A model generated the notes under the pieces. It worked only from the letters and a program-made list of their open reading frames with translations. It was not told where the DNA came from and did not search any database. A stretch of DNA of 64,000 nt, from the NCBI RefSeq assembly GCF_007741535.1, contig NZ_CP036525.1:7626001-7690000 (forward strand). The letters are read 5' to 3'. The first letter of the stretch is position 1, and every line of letters begins with the position of its first letter. This stretch comes from Rubripirellula lacrimiformis (GTDB taxonomy: Bacteria > Planctomycetota > Planctomycetia > Pirellulales > Pirellulaceae). Below, in pieces: positions 20,215 to 28,377 of the stretch. A program made the translations under genes and the position numbers.

Positions 20215-21588
20215 ATGACCATTTCCATCGATCCAGTCGAGCGACCTCGCGTCCTTGTCGTTGACGATCACTTCACGACCAGAAAACTGATGACGGCCTG
20301 GCTAGAAATGTCAGGCTACACGGTGGTCCAGGCGGAAGATGGCGGCTGCGCCTGGGATAGCGCAAAGACCAATTGCCCGCCCATCGTGGTCACCGACTGG
20401 AACATGCCCAACATGTCGGGCCTAGAACTTTGCCGTTCCATTCGCCAACAACATGGCAACGACGACATCTACGTCCTGATCGCGACGGCTCGCGACACCG
20501 GCGATGATTTGTCGGCTGCGATGGAAGCCGGCGCCAACGACTTCCTATCCAAACCAATCCGCGAAGAAGAGTTTCTGGCCCGCATCCGCAGCGCCGAAAT
20601 CGCGTTGAATCGGTTGCAAGAGAAAACGGCGCTGGCCGAATTGGATTCGTTGACCGGACTGTTGAACCAACGTTCGTTTAAACAGCGAGCGCAGCGGTCC
20701 TGCGAAATATCGATCGCCGCCGGCAATCCGGTGTCATGCATTTTGTTGGACATCGATCACTTCAAGCAGTTCAACGACCAGTATGGGCATGCCACCGGCG
20801 ACGAGGTGCTAAGAATTGTCTCCGATGTGATCTCGGAACATGTCCGCCAAACCGACCACGCCTGTCGCTTAGGTGGCGACGAATTTGCGGTCTTGCTTCA
20901 CAATGTATCCGAACAAGATGCCATGAAGTTTGCGAATCGCATTCGCAAACAGATTGCACTGCAGTCATGCAATGGTGGGAACCAGTCGTTGCGTGTGCGA
21001 ACCACACTGGGTGTCGCGACGACAAATAGTGGCGACTTGGCCATCAGCAGCCTGATTGAACAGGCCGATTCTGCGTTGCTTGCCGCAAAGGTTGCCGGAC
21101 GGGACCGTGCTTTAAGTACCAGCGACCTGCAACGCAATGAACAGGGAAAGCTGGGCCAGCAAAGCACATTGGTCGACCGACTGCGCGAAATTCATGCCGA
21201 CGAGGTCATGACAAAGACCATCGGAGTGTTCCGTGACTCGGAATCACTGGACGATGCGAGGGAACTGTTCTTAAAGTCAGGAATCGACTGCGCGTGTGTG
21301 GTCAATGTGCAATCCGAACTGGTTGGCATGGTCAGCGAACGCGACTTCATGAACACGCTGACAACGCAGAACACCAGCAAAAATCCGTTGTCCAGTGTGA
21401 TGAATAACAACATCACGCGATTCCCGCCTAGGACATCCCTTGCCGTCGTGTGGGACTCACTTCAACGCAATCCCATGCTTCGCGCCGTGATTGTCGACAA
21501 CAATGGGTTCCCGCTTGGCTTGGTGACCCGCCGGGCGGTGTTGGAAGCGGTGCATCGTCTGGTTCAAACGATCGACAGCGACAAGTAG
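20215..21588 (+). CDS. Response regulator diguanylate cyclase with CBS pair (REC-GGDEF-CBS)
   Basis: A 457-residue protein from the ATG at 20215; an in-frame TTG at 20203 is the other option. Order: receiver (Asp in VVTDWNMPNMSG, Lys in FLSKPI), GGDEF domain with an intact active site RLGGDEFAVLL, and the feedback I-site RQTD exactly five residues before GGDEF. The C-terminus (about 330-455) is a pair of CBS domains (ADEVMTKTIGVFRDSESLDDA, then SSVMNNNITRFPPRTSL), normally adenylate-sensing modules. The enzyme should make cyclic-di-GMP from GTP under phosphorylation and product control, with possible nucleotide control by CBS. It follows the HD-GYP gene closely. Confidence 0.9.
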   Translation: MTISIDPVERPRVLVVDDHFTTRKLMTAWLEMSGYTVVQAEDGGCAWDSAKTNCPPIVVTDWNMPNMSGLELCRSIRQQHGNDDIYVLIATARDTGDDLSAAMEAGANDFLSKPIREEEFLARIRSAEIALNRLQEKTALAELDSLTGLLNQRSFKQRAQRSCEISIAAGNPVSCILLDIDHFKQFNDQYGHATGDEVLRIVSDVISEHVRQTDHACRLGGDEFAVLLHNVSEQDAMKFANRIRKQIALQSCNGGNQSLRVRTTLGVATTNSGDLAISSLIEQADSALLAAKVAGRDRALSTSDLQRNEQGKLGQQSTLVDRLREIHADEVMTKTIGVFRDSESLDDARELFLKSGIDCACVVNVQSELVGMVSERDFMNTLTTQNTSKNPLSSVMNNNITRFPPRTSLAVVWDSLQRNPMLRAVIVDNNGFPLGLVTRRAVLEAVHRLVQTIDSDK

Positions 21589-21633
21589 CGGGCGCACCGG
21601 ATCCAGGGACAGGGCAAGCGGTAGATCGATCGC

Positions 21634-22566
21634 CTACTGAACTTGTTTTCGATACTCGCGTGGCGAGATCCCAAGCGTGTTTCGGAATTGACGACTGAAA
21701 TAGTTGCTATCGGCAAAACCGACTTCGAAAGCGATCTCGGTAATGGTTTGATCGGTGCTGCGCAACAGCCGACTTGCTTCTCGGATACGCAGATCAATCA
21801 AGTACTTGATGGGCGGGGTGCCCATGGTTTCTTCGAACGTGCGGATGAAGTTGCGTCGCGACATCCCAGAGATGTCAACCAATTCGTCCAGCGTGATCGG
21901 ATGCGAAAATTTGCGTCGGATATGCGAGATCGACTCAGCGATACGAAGCAGTTTCTTGCTCTCGGGGTTTCGCGTTCGGCTGTAACAGCGAGACAAGAAA
22001 GTTACCAACTGCAGCATCGATGCCGTTGCCATCACGCCGAAACCTGGGCCGCGATCGGCAAGCTCTGCTTCCAACCCGTCGATCAACCGCAGCGTTTCGA
22101 CCATCTGAACAGGGCTCAGTTGAAGCCGGCTGGTAAATTGATGTCGCTTACGCCAAGCCGGTTCCAGAGTGAATAGAGCGTGATAGCCGGTCAACGACTG
22201 CAGATCCGCAATCGACATGGGCAGCTCGGTCGGATCAAACAGGATGTTGATCAGACTTAGCTGGTCCATATTCAAATAGTCATGCGGACGGTCGCCACCG
22301 ATCACAAAGGTATCGCCCACCGAAAGTTCGTAGCTGTCTTCGCCCGTGATGTGCATTCCTTTGCCGCCGGTGATGATGACGATCTCTGCAAACTCGTGGC
22401 AATGCAAACCGAACGGTTGCTGGGGATCCCGGCGTTCCACGACGATCGGAAATCCGTCTTGGTGGAACCAGTCCTGCTTCTTCAGTTTTCGCATCATTTC
22501 GCGGGCAAGACTCGGGTGCTTTGACCACGATAGCGGGGTCGGATAGGCGACGACGACAGCATCCAT
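21634..22566 (-). CDS. AraC-family transcriptional regulator (RhaR/RhaS-like)
   Basis: A 310-residue protein. The N-terminal cupin sensor domain reads [34 protein letters not shown] and GDRPHDY, the layout of RhaR/RhaS sugar sensors. The C-terminal double helix-turn-helix is complete: [21 protein letters not shown] and [20 protein letters not shown], ending SPREYRKQ. It is divergent from rhaA with 136 bp between the starts, the classical position for a rhamnose activator. I infer that L-rhamnose is its effector and that it controls the plus-strand genes 22703-28291. Confidence 0.85.
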   Translation of the reverse strand: MDAVVVAYPTPLSWSKHPSLAREMMRKLKKQDWFHQDGFPIVVERRDPQQPFGLHCHEFAEIVIITGGKGMHITGEDSYELSVGDTFVIGGDRPHDYLNMDQLSLINILFDPTELPMSIADLQSLTGYHALFTLEPAWRKRHQFTSRLQLSPVQMVETLRLIDGLEAELADRGPGFGVMATASMLQLVTFLSRCYSRTRNPESKKLLRIAESISHIRRKFSHPITLDELVDISGMSRRNFIRTFEETMGTPPIKYLIDLRIREASRLLRSTDQTITEIAFEVGFADSNYFSRQFRNTLGISPREYRKQVQ

Positions 22567-22702
22567 GCTCTGGCGTTATTGTGCTAATCCCGGGCACGAT
22601 CGTCAAGGTTTAGCCCCCCGTGACCCATTACATTGGGGACACCAAAGCGACATCAGGCCGCTCGACCACCCCCCTGGCCCCCCTTAACCCAGACCTGCGA
22701 CC
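22567..22702. promoter_or_regulatory. Divergent promoter region of the rhamnose locus
   Basis: A 136-bp gap between the AraC regulator and rhaA, both read outward. AraC-type operators are usually paired direct half-sites; I could not define them with confidence in this C-rich sequence. ACATTGGGGACACC near 22631 is a possible promoter piece. The regulatory role is inferred from layout. Confidence 0.45.
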
Positions 22703-23986
22703 ATGAACAACCCGGGCAATATCGAGGCTAGTTTCCAGCTTGCTGTGCAGCAGTACGAAGCCATGGGTGTCGATGTCGATGCGGCACTCGACCGGATGCG
22801 CAGCGTTGAAATATCGGTCCATTGCTGGCAGGGGGATGATGTTTCGGGGTTTGAAGGCGATGGGGGATCGCTCGGAAACGGACTTGCCGTCACGGGCAAT
22901 TATCCCGGCCGCGCCCGAAACCCCGACGAACTACGCAGCGATCTGGAAATGGCCTATTCGCTGATTCCCGGTAAACATCGGCTGAACCTGCATGCGATGT
23001 ACGGCGAGTTCAATGGCCCAGTTGACCGAGATGCCATCGGCGTTGAACACTTCCAGGGTTGGATGGATTGGTCACGCGACCAGAAGATCAGCCTGGATTT
23101 CAACCCGAGCTATTTCTCGCATCCCAAAGCGTCCGATGGATTCACGCTTGCGTCAGCCGATTCGGGGATTCGTCAGTTCTGGATCGATCATGGGATTGCC
23201 TGCCGCAACATTGCTGCAGCGATGGGTGCAGCCCAGGGCAACCCGTGCATCAATAATTTTTGGGTGCCGGACGGTTACAAAGATACCCCGGCAAGTCGCC
23301 AAGCGCCGCGCCAGCGCCTAGCCGATTCGCTGGACAAGATTTTCGCGGAACCATTGCCACGTGACCAAACACTCGATGCGGTCGAATGCAAACTGTTTGG
23401 CATCGGCAGCGAAAGCTACGTGGTGGGATCGCACGAGTTCTACATGGGCTACGCAATCTCGCGTAATAAAGTCCTGTGCTTGGATGCCGGACACTTCCAT
23501 CCGACCGAAGTGATCTCGGACAAGATTTCGTCCGCACTGATGTACGTCCCCGAATTGCTGCTTCACGTTAGCCGAGGCGTCCGCTGGGACAGTGACCATG
23601 TCGTCACCTACAGCGACGAACTGCAATCGATCATGCAAGAGATTGTCCGCGGCGACTATCTTGATCGAGTGCACATTGGATTGGACTTTTTCGATGCCAG
23701 CATCCACCGGGTTGCCGCATGGGCTATCGGAACTCGCAATGCACTGAAGGCGATGATGGCGGCACTGCTTGAACCCGTCGACAAGATCCAGCAACTTGAA
23801 CGCGACGGTGACCTGACCGCTCGGTTGGCCTTGATGGAAGAACAAAAAACGATGCCGCTGGGTGCCGTCTGGAACCACTATTGCCAAACCGCGGGCGTTC
23901 CGGTCGGTGCCGACTGGTTGCAGAACGTCCGTGACTACGAAAACAACGTCACGTCGCGGCGAAGCGATCACCCTGTGGCACTGTAA
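22703..23986 (+). CDS. rhaA: L-rhamnose isomerase
   Basis: A 427-residue protein, close to the usual length of RhaA (about 420). Recognised by [17 protein letters not shown] at the start, [58 protein letters not shown] and [17 protein letters not shown]. These carry the His/Asp/Glu ligands of the metal site. It converts L-rhamnose to L-rhamnulose in the cytoplasm, the first step of the phosphorylated rhamnose pathway. It is divergent from the AraC regulator and followed by a transporter gene. Rhamnulokinase and rhamnulose-1-phosphate aldolase are not in this window. Confidence 0.95.
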   Translation: MNNPGNIEASFQLAVQQYEAMGVDVDAALDRMRSVEISVHCWQGDDVSGFEGDGGSLGNGLAVTGNYPGRARNPDELRSDLEMAYSLIPGKHRLNLHAMYGEFNGPVDRDAIGVEHFQGWMDWSRDQKISLDFNPSYFSHPKASDGFTLASADSGIRQFWIDHGIACRNIAAAMGAAQGNPCINNFWVPDGYKDTPASRQAPRQRLADSLDKIFAEPLPRDQTLDAVECKLFGIGSESYVVGSHEFYMGYAISRNKVLCLDAGHFHPTEVISDKISSALMYVPELLLHVSRGVRWDSDHVVTYSDELQSIMQEIVRGDYLDRVHIGLDFFDASIHRVAAWAIGTRNALKAMMAALLEPVDKIQQLERDGDLTARLALMEEQKTMPLGAVWNHYCQTAGVPVGADWLQNVRDYENNVTSRRSDHPVAL

Positions 23987-24078
23987 GAACGAACGTTTGG
24001 TTCGACCGCATCCGCCGTCGGCCTGCGAAAGCGGGTTCCGATCGTGCGAGAAACAACCTTTCCATTTCGAGTACGTTG

Positions 24079-25503
24079 ATGAGCGAAGAAGCTTCGAGTT
24101 CAGGCGGAGAATTTGAACGCGATCCGGTGCCGGATTCGGCGCTGCTGGGCAGCGGCAAGTTCTGGGGCATGTATGCTGGCGAGCATGCGGCGGGCACGGA
24201 ATTCATGATCGGCCCCCTATTCTTGGCGGCCGGGGCCAGCTTGTCCGACCTGCTGCTTGGATTGCTGCTTGGCAATCTCCTTGCAGTGTTGACCTGGCGA
24301 TTCCTGGTCGTCCCCATCGCGATGGCGAAACGGTTCACGCTGTACTATCAACTCGAACGCATCGCGGGCGGATCATTGGTCAAGTTCTACAACTTGGTCA
24401 ATGGACTGCTTTTCTGTTTTCTGGCTGGGGCAATGATCACCGTTTCGGCCTCTGCCGTCGGCGTGCCCTTTGACATCACGTTTGATGTCCCCAGCAACAT
24501 GCTTGGGCTCAGCAACTTGTCCTTTACCGGCTTGGTCGCGATCGTTGGCGTTGTCATCGCGGTTGTTGCGGCGGGCGGCTATGGACGCGTCGCTCGGTTT
24601 GCCAACATCGCAGCACCCTGGATGATCGGCGTCTTTGCTGCGTGCGGAATCGTTTCGCTGGCACAGATGAACGCAACCAGCTTTGCAGCGATATCCGAAG
24701 GCGTATTTTGGAGCGACGCGATCGCGTTTGTGCAGGAAAAGAACGGACCGCAGACGTTCAGTTTCTGGCAGATCGTTGTATTTGCCTGGCTGTGCAACGG
24801 GGCAATGCACTTTGGCATGGCCGACTTGACGATTTTCCGATTCGCGCGAAGCAAATCCTCGGGATGGGCGCCTGCGATCGGCATGTTCCTGGGGCACTAC
24901 ATGGCCTGGATCGCCGCCGCATTGCTACTGGCTGCCCTGATCAAACTGCAACCGGCAATGGCACTGGGCAGCGACGGCAAGGTGACGGCCAACCCAGGGA
25001 TGTTGGCGTTCGAATCGCTTGGATGGGCTGGCATCATCTGTGTGGTGATCGCGGGCTGGACGACGGCGAACCCGACCATCTATCGCGCGGGATTAGCTTT
25101 CCAGGGCGTGATCCCCAGCAGTTCGCGGACAGCGATGACCTTGGTCGCCGGCGGCGTGGCAACGATTGCCGGTGCGTTCCCGAACCTATCTGCCCAACTG
25201 CTCGGCTTCGTCGGAACTTACGGAACCGTGCTGGGCCCGATGGGGGCGGTCATCTTTGTGGACTTTTACCTGATGAAGAAGTACGGCCTGCAAGACGAGT
25301 ACGCGCAGCGAAGTGGATCGAAGATCAACCCAGCCGTGATGATCGCGTGGTTGCTGCCGGTCGCGGTAGGACTGTACCTGATCATCGTCGAAGGACTGTT
25401 TGCTGCCTACGCCGTGATCCCATGCTGGATCGCCTGCGGCGTCCTCTATCTGGTGCTTAGCAAGTGGATGCAAAAGCCCAGCGATCAACCAGCAACCGCC
25501 TAA
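24079..25503 (+). CDS. NCS1-like (purine/cytosine permease type) transporter
   Basis: A 474-residue polytopic membrane protein with about 12 hydrophobic segments, starting at the ATG at 24079, directly after an in-frame TTG. The first part reads WGMYAGEHAAGTEFMIGP and later GLLFCFLAGAMITVSASAVG, LCNGAMHFGMADLTIF and ANPTIYRAGLAFQG. This resembles the cytosine/purine permease family of the LeuT fold. It sits 92 bp after rhaA and ahead of the rhamnosidase gene, so it is the best candidate for rhamnose or rhamnoside uptake in this locus, although the family classically carries nucleobases. That substrate assignment is inferred from context. Confidence 0.75.
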   Translation: MSEEASSSGGEFERDPVPDSALLGSGKFWGMYAGEHAAGTEFMIGPLFLAAGASLSDLLLGLLLGNLLAVLTWRFLVVPIAMAKRFTLYYQLERIAGGSLVKFYNLVNGLLFCFLAGAMITVSASAVGVPFDITFDVPSNMLGLSNLSFTGLVAIVGVVIAVVAAGGYGRVARFANIAAPWMIGVFAACGIVSLAQMNATSFAAISEGVFWSDAIAFVQEKNGPQTFSFWQIVVFAWLCNGAMHFGMADLTIFRFARSKSSGWAPAIGMFLGHYMAWIAAALLLAALIKLQPAMALGSDGKVTANPGMLAFESLGWAGIICVVIAGWTTANPTIYRAGLAFQGVIPSSSRTAMTLVAGGVATIAGAFPNLSAQLLGFVGTYGTVLGPMGAVIFVDFYLMKKYGLQDEYAQRSGSKINPAVMIAWLLPVAVGLYLIIVEGLFAAYAVIPCWIACGVLYLVLSKWMQKPSDQPATA

Positions 25504-25526
25504 CCCAACCAACGAACGAAATCCCC

Positions 25527-25724
25527 ATGAACATCATCGCCAAAATCGTATCCCTGATCGCGTTGGGCTGTGTCATCGTCCCCTGCCTGCTGTATTTCGC
25601 CGGATCCATCGGACTCGACACGGTGAAGTGGACCGCGCTCTTGGGCACCATCGGGTGGTTCATCGCCACGCCAATATGGATGAGCCGAGAAACACGCGTC
25701 GATGCCGATCAAGTCGAAATTTAG
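25527..25724 (+). CDS. Small two-helix membrane protein
   Basis: A 65-residue protein with two hydrophobic helices (IIAKIVSLIALGCVIVPCLLY and WTALLGTIGWFIATPIWM) and a short acidic tail (DADQVEI). It begins 23 bp after the transporter stop and is followed 80 bp later by the rhamnosidase gene. Small proteins of this shape next to transporters may be accessory subunits; no motif gives a function. Confidence 0.6.
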   Translation: MNIIAKIVSLIALGCVIVPCLLYFAGSIGLDTVKWTALLGTIGWFIATPIWMSRETRVDADQVEI

Positions 25725-25804
25725 AACAGCATCGGTTTCGAACGGGCGCTTACGCAAAACGCCGATCCTCCCCCCCCCCACCAATTCACACCCAGGTTTT
25801 TCGC

Positions 25805-28291
25805 ATGAGATTCCTTTTGTGCCTGCCGCTGATTGCAACGTTTCTGATTCTAGATGTCAGCGATGCGCAACAGCCATCCGTTGCCTCGGAACCAAGCCAA
25901 GCGAGCGACGCAGGCGGCGAGGCGGGTTTCCAAGCCATGATCAGCCGTGGCTATCAACCGCTGTTCAACGGCAAGGACCTAGCCGGGTGGCGGAATCCCT
26001 ATCCGCACGGCGAAGCACGGGTTGTCGACGGCGAGATTCATCTGCTGGCAGACGACAAGTTTTTCTTGGTCACCGAGAAAAAGTACGATGACTTTCGCTT
26101 GTGCGTCGACATCCACCTGCCCGATGGCCCTGCCAACTCGGGTGTGATGTTCCGCTGTCGCGTCGATGATGAAGCTGCCAAAAAGAAGGTCTACGGGTAC
26201 CAAGCCGAATGCGACGGATCGGATCGACGCTGGTCCGGTGGCCTGTTCGACGAGGCACGGCGAGGATGGATCTGGCCTAGCACCAAAGGACGTTCACGCG
26301 ACCAGTTCCTAGTACACGAAGAAGAATCCAAAGCAGCGTTTGCCGATCCCAAGATCGCCAATGCACTCAATCGCAATGGTTGGAATCGATTCGAAGTCAC
26401 TTGCATCGGTGACCGGATCCGTATCGAAGTCAATGGAATCACCACGGTCACTTTCCATGACACCACGGATGCATCGGGATACATCGGGATCCAGCATCAT
26501 GGCGAAGACGGACAAACCTATCGTTTCCGAAACCTGTTCATCAAAGAACTTCCGAACGTGCCGGCCCAGGAGACCGTTTCGATCGTCGAACAAGAACCCA
26601 TCTCGGTCCAAAAAATCGACGACAAAACCATGCTTGTCGATTTTGGCAAAGTCGCGTTTGGGAATATCGCATTGCGAGTGCCCCCATTGGGATCAGGGTC
26701 AGGCAAGATTCACTTCGGCGAGAAGCTCCAAGATGGTCGAATCGACCGGCATCCGCCCGGCACCGTTCGTTATGGCGTCAGCGGATTTCGCAAAGGCACT
26801 GGCGAAATGGGGACCTGGATCATCGCCGCTGCCGCGGACGCTCGGAACACCGAACAAACCAATCCGATGGGGGTTCACCCGCCCGCCGTGCTGACGCCCA
26901 AAACCTGGTTGCCGGTGATGCCGTTTCGATGGGTCGAAATGGAAGGCTGGGAAGGCGAATTCAAACCCGAATACATCCATCGGCGAGCTGCCTTTGCATC
27001 CGACTGGAACGACGATGCGAGTTCGTTCCAATGTTCGGACCCACTGTTGAACCAAATTTGGGACCTCTGCAAGTACAGCATCAAAGCGACAACCTTCGCC
27101 GGTGTGTACGTCGACGGTGATCGCGAACGCATTCCCTACGAAGCCGATGCGTACCTGAATCAACTAAGCCACTACGCCACCGACGACAACGTCACGATGG
27201 CTGCAAATTCGTTCGACTGGCTGATCGAAAATGGAACCTGGCCCAGCGAATGGGCGCCCCACATGGTGTTCATGGCGCATGCCCAGTGGATGTATTCGGG
27301 CGACAACGACTGGATCGCACAACGTTACGAATTGCTAAAATCGAAAACGCTGATGCATCGCTGTGGCAAAGATGGATTGGTCCGCAGCGACCAGATGGAT
27401 CGCCGGAAGCATGACATTGTGGATTGGCCACCGGTCGAACGTGACGCGTTCGTGTTCACCGAGATCAACACCGTGGTCAACGCGTTCCACATCAAGGCGA
27501 TCGAGCGGATGGCCCAACTGGCGCGTGCGATCGGAAAAGGCGATGACGCAGACGCGTTTGAAGCTCACGCAAAGCTGGCAACCGCTTCCTTCCAAGAGGC
27601 CCTTTTCGACGACACCCAAGGCGTTTATCGCGATGGGGTTGGCACCAATCACAGCAGCATCCACGCCAACTTCCTTCCGCTGGCGTTTGGGATCGTTCCC
27701 GCCAACAAGATCGCCGGTGTGACCGAATGGCTCGAACAACAAGACATGCGGTGCAGCCCTTATGCGGCCCAATATTTCATGGATGGACTGTTCCGTAGCG
27801 GCAGCGGCAGCGGCAAAAAGGCGATCGCATTGATGATCGCCGATGGTGATCGCAGCTGGAAACATATGGTGAACAGTGGGACCACGATCACCTGGGAAGC
27901 ATGGGACATGAAATACAAGCCGAACCAAGACTGGAACCACGCCTGGGGCGCCGCACCGGCGAACCTATTCCCTCGTTACATCTTGGGTGCCCAACCGACA
28001 TCCCCGGGCTGGACCACCGTCACCATCCGCCCCTGTCCCAGTGGCCTGAAACAAGCCGAAGGCAAAATCCCAACACCGCGTGGACCGATCCTAATCGATT
28101 GGACAAACGATTCGAACTTTGCGATGTCGCTTGCCCTGCCCGATGGCATGTCGGCGTCTGTTGAATTGCCAGCGACGGACCAAAGCAATGGCGTATGGGT
28201 CAATGGTAAATCCATCGACGCCACCCAATCCGGCAACCGCTGGGTCCTGAAAGACATGGTCCGTGGCACCGTTACTGTCGAAGTCCGGTAA
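25805..28291 (+). CDS. Secreted DUF1080-GH78 alpha-L-rhamnosidase fusion
   Basis: About 828 residues from the ATG at 25805, which gives a signal peptide (MRFLLCLPLIATFLILDVSD). Residues about 40-255 are a DUF1080 concanavalin-like domain (YQPLFNGKDLAGWRNP, NSGVMFRC, GYQAECDG, GYIGIQHHG). The remainder is a GH78-type rhamnosidase: a beta domain (VDFGKVAFGNI), then the alpha/alpha barrel with VYVDGDRERIPYEADAY, SEWAPHMVFMAHAQWMY, TITWEAWDMKYKPNQDWNHAWG and a C-terminal beta domain. It should release L-rhamnose from glycans or glycosides outside the cytoplasm, feeding the transporter and RhaA. DUF1080 here may bind or process the glycan. Confidence 0.85.
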   Translation: MRFLLCLPLIATFLILDVSDAQQPSVASEPSQASDAGGEAGFQAMISRGYQPLFNGKDLAGWRNPYPHGEARVVDGEIHLLADDKFFLVTEKKYDDFRLCVDIHLPDGPANSGVMFRCRVDDEAAKKKVYGYQAECDGSDRRWSGGLFDEARRGWIWPSTKGRSRDQFLVHEEESKAAFADPKIANALNRNGWNRFEVTCIGDRIRIEVNGITTVTFHDTTDASGYIGIQHHGEDGQTYRFRNLFIKELPNVPAQETVSIVEQEPISVQKIDDKTMLVDFGKVAFGNIALRVPPLGSGSGKIHFGEKLQDGRIDRHPPGTVRYGVSGFRKGTGEMGTWIIAAAADARNTEQTNPMGVHPPAVLTPKTWLPVMPFRWVEMEGWEGEFKPEYIHRRAAFASDWNDDASSFQCSDPLLNQIWDLCKYSIKATTFAGVYVDGDRERIPYEADAYLNQLSHYATDDNVTMAANSFDWLIENGTWPSEWAPHMVFMAHAQWMYSGDNDWIAQRYELLKSKTLMHRCGKDGLVRSDQMDRRKHDIVDWPPVERDAFVFTEINTVVNAFHIKAIERMAQLARAIGKGDDADAFEAHAKLATASFQEALFDDTQGVYRDGVGTNHSSIHANFLPLAFGIVPANKIAGVTEWLEQQDMRCSPYAAQYFMDGLFRSGSGSGKKAIALMIADGDRSWKHMVNSGTTITWEAWDMKYKPNQDWNHAWGAAPANLFPRYILGAQPTSPGWTTVTIRPCPSGLKQAEGKIPTPRGPILIDWTNDSNFAMSLALPDGMSASVELPATDQSNGVWVNGKSIDATQSGNRWVLKDMVRGTVTVEVR

Positions 28292-28295
28292 CGCG

Positions 28296-28317
28296 CTGCG
28301 TTTGCAAAAAAACGCAG
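28296..28317. other. Hairpin between rhamnosidase gene and next gene
   Basis: Eight perfect base pairs, CTGCGTTT with AAACGCAG, around a short A-rich loop, 4 bp after the rhamnosidase stop. It lacks a T-tract on the plus strand, so it may be a weak terminator or an mRNA 3' stabiliser. Confidence 0.35.
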
Positions 28318-28377
28318 ACGAGATCTGCTACACACGACCGATTCCCGACCGAACATCCACCCTGCAATCCCACCCAC

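Noticed and set aside
24642-25460. 272-codon plus-strand open frame overlapping the transporter gene in another frame
   Set aside because: Very Arg- and Cys-rich without hydrophobic pattern; the in-frame transporter is far better supported.
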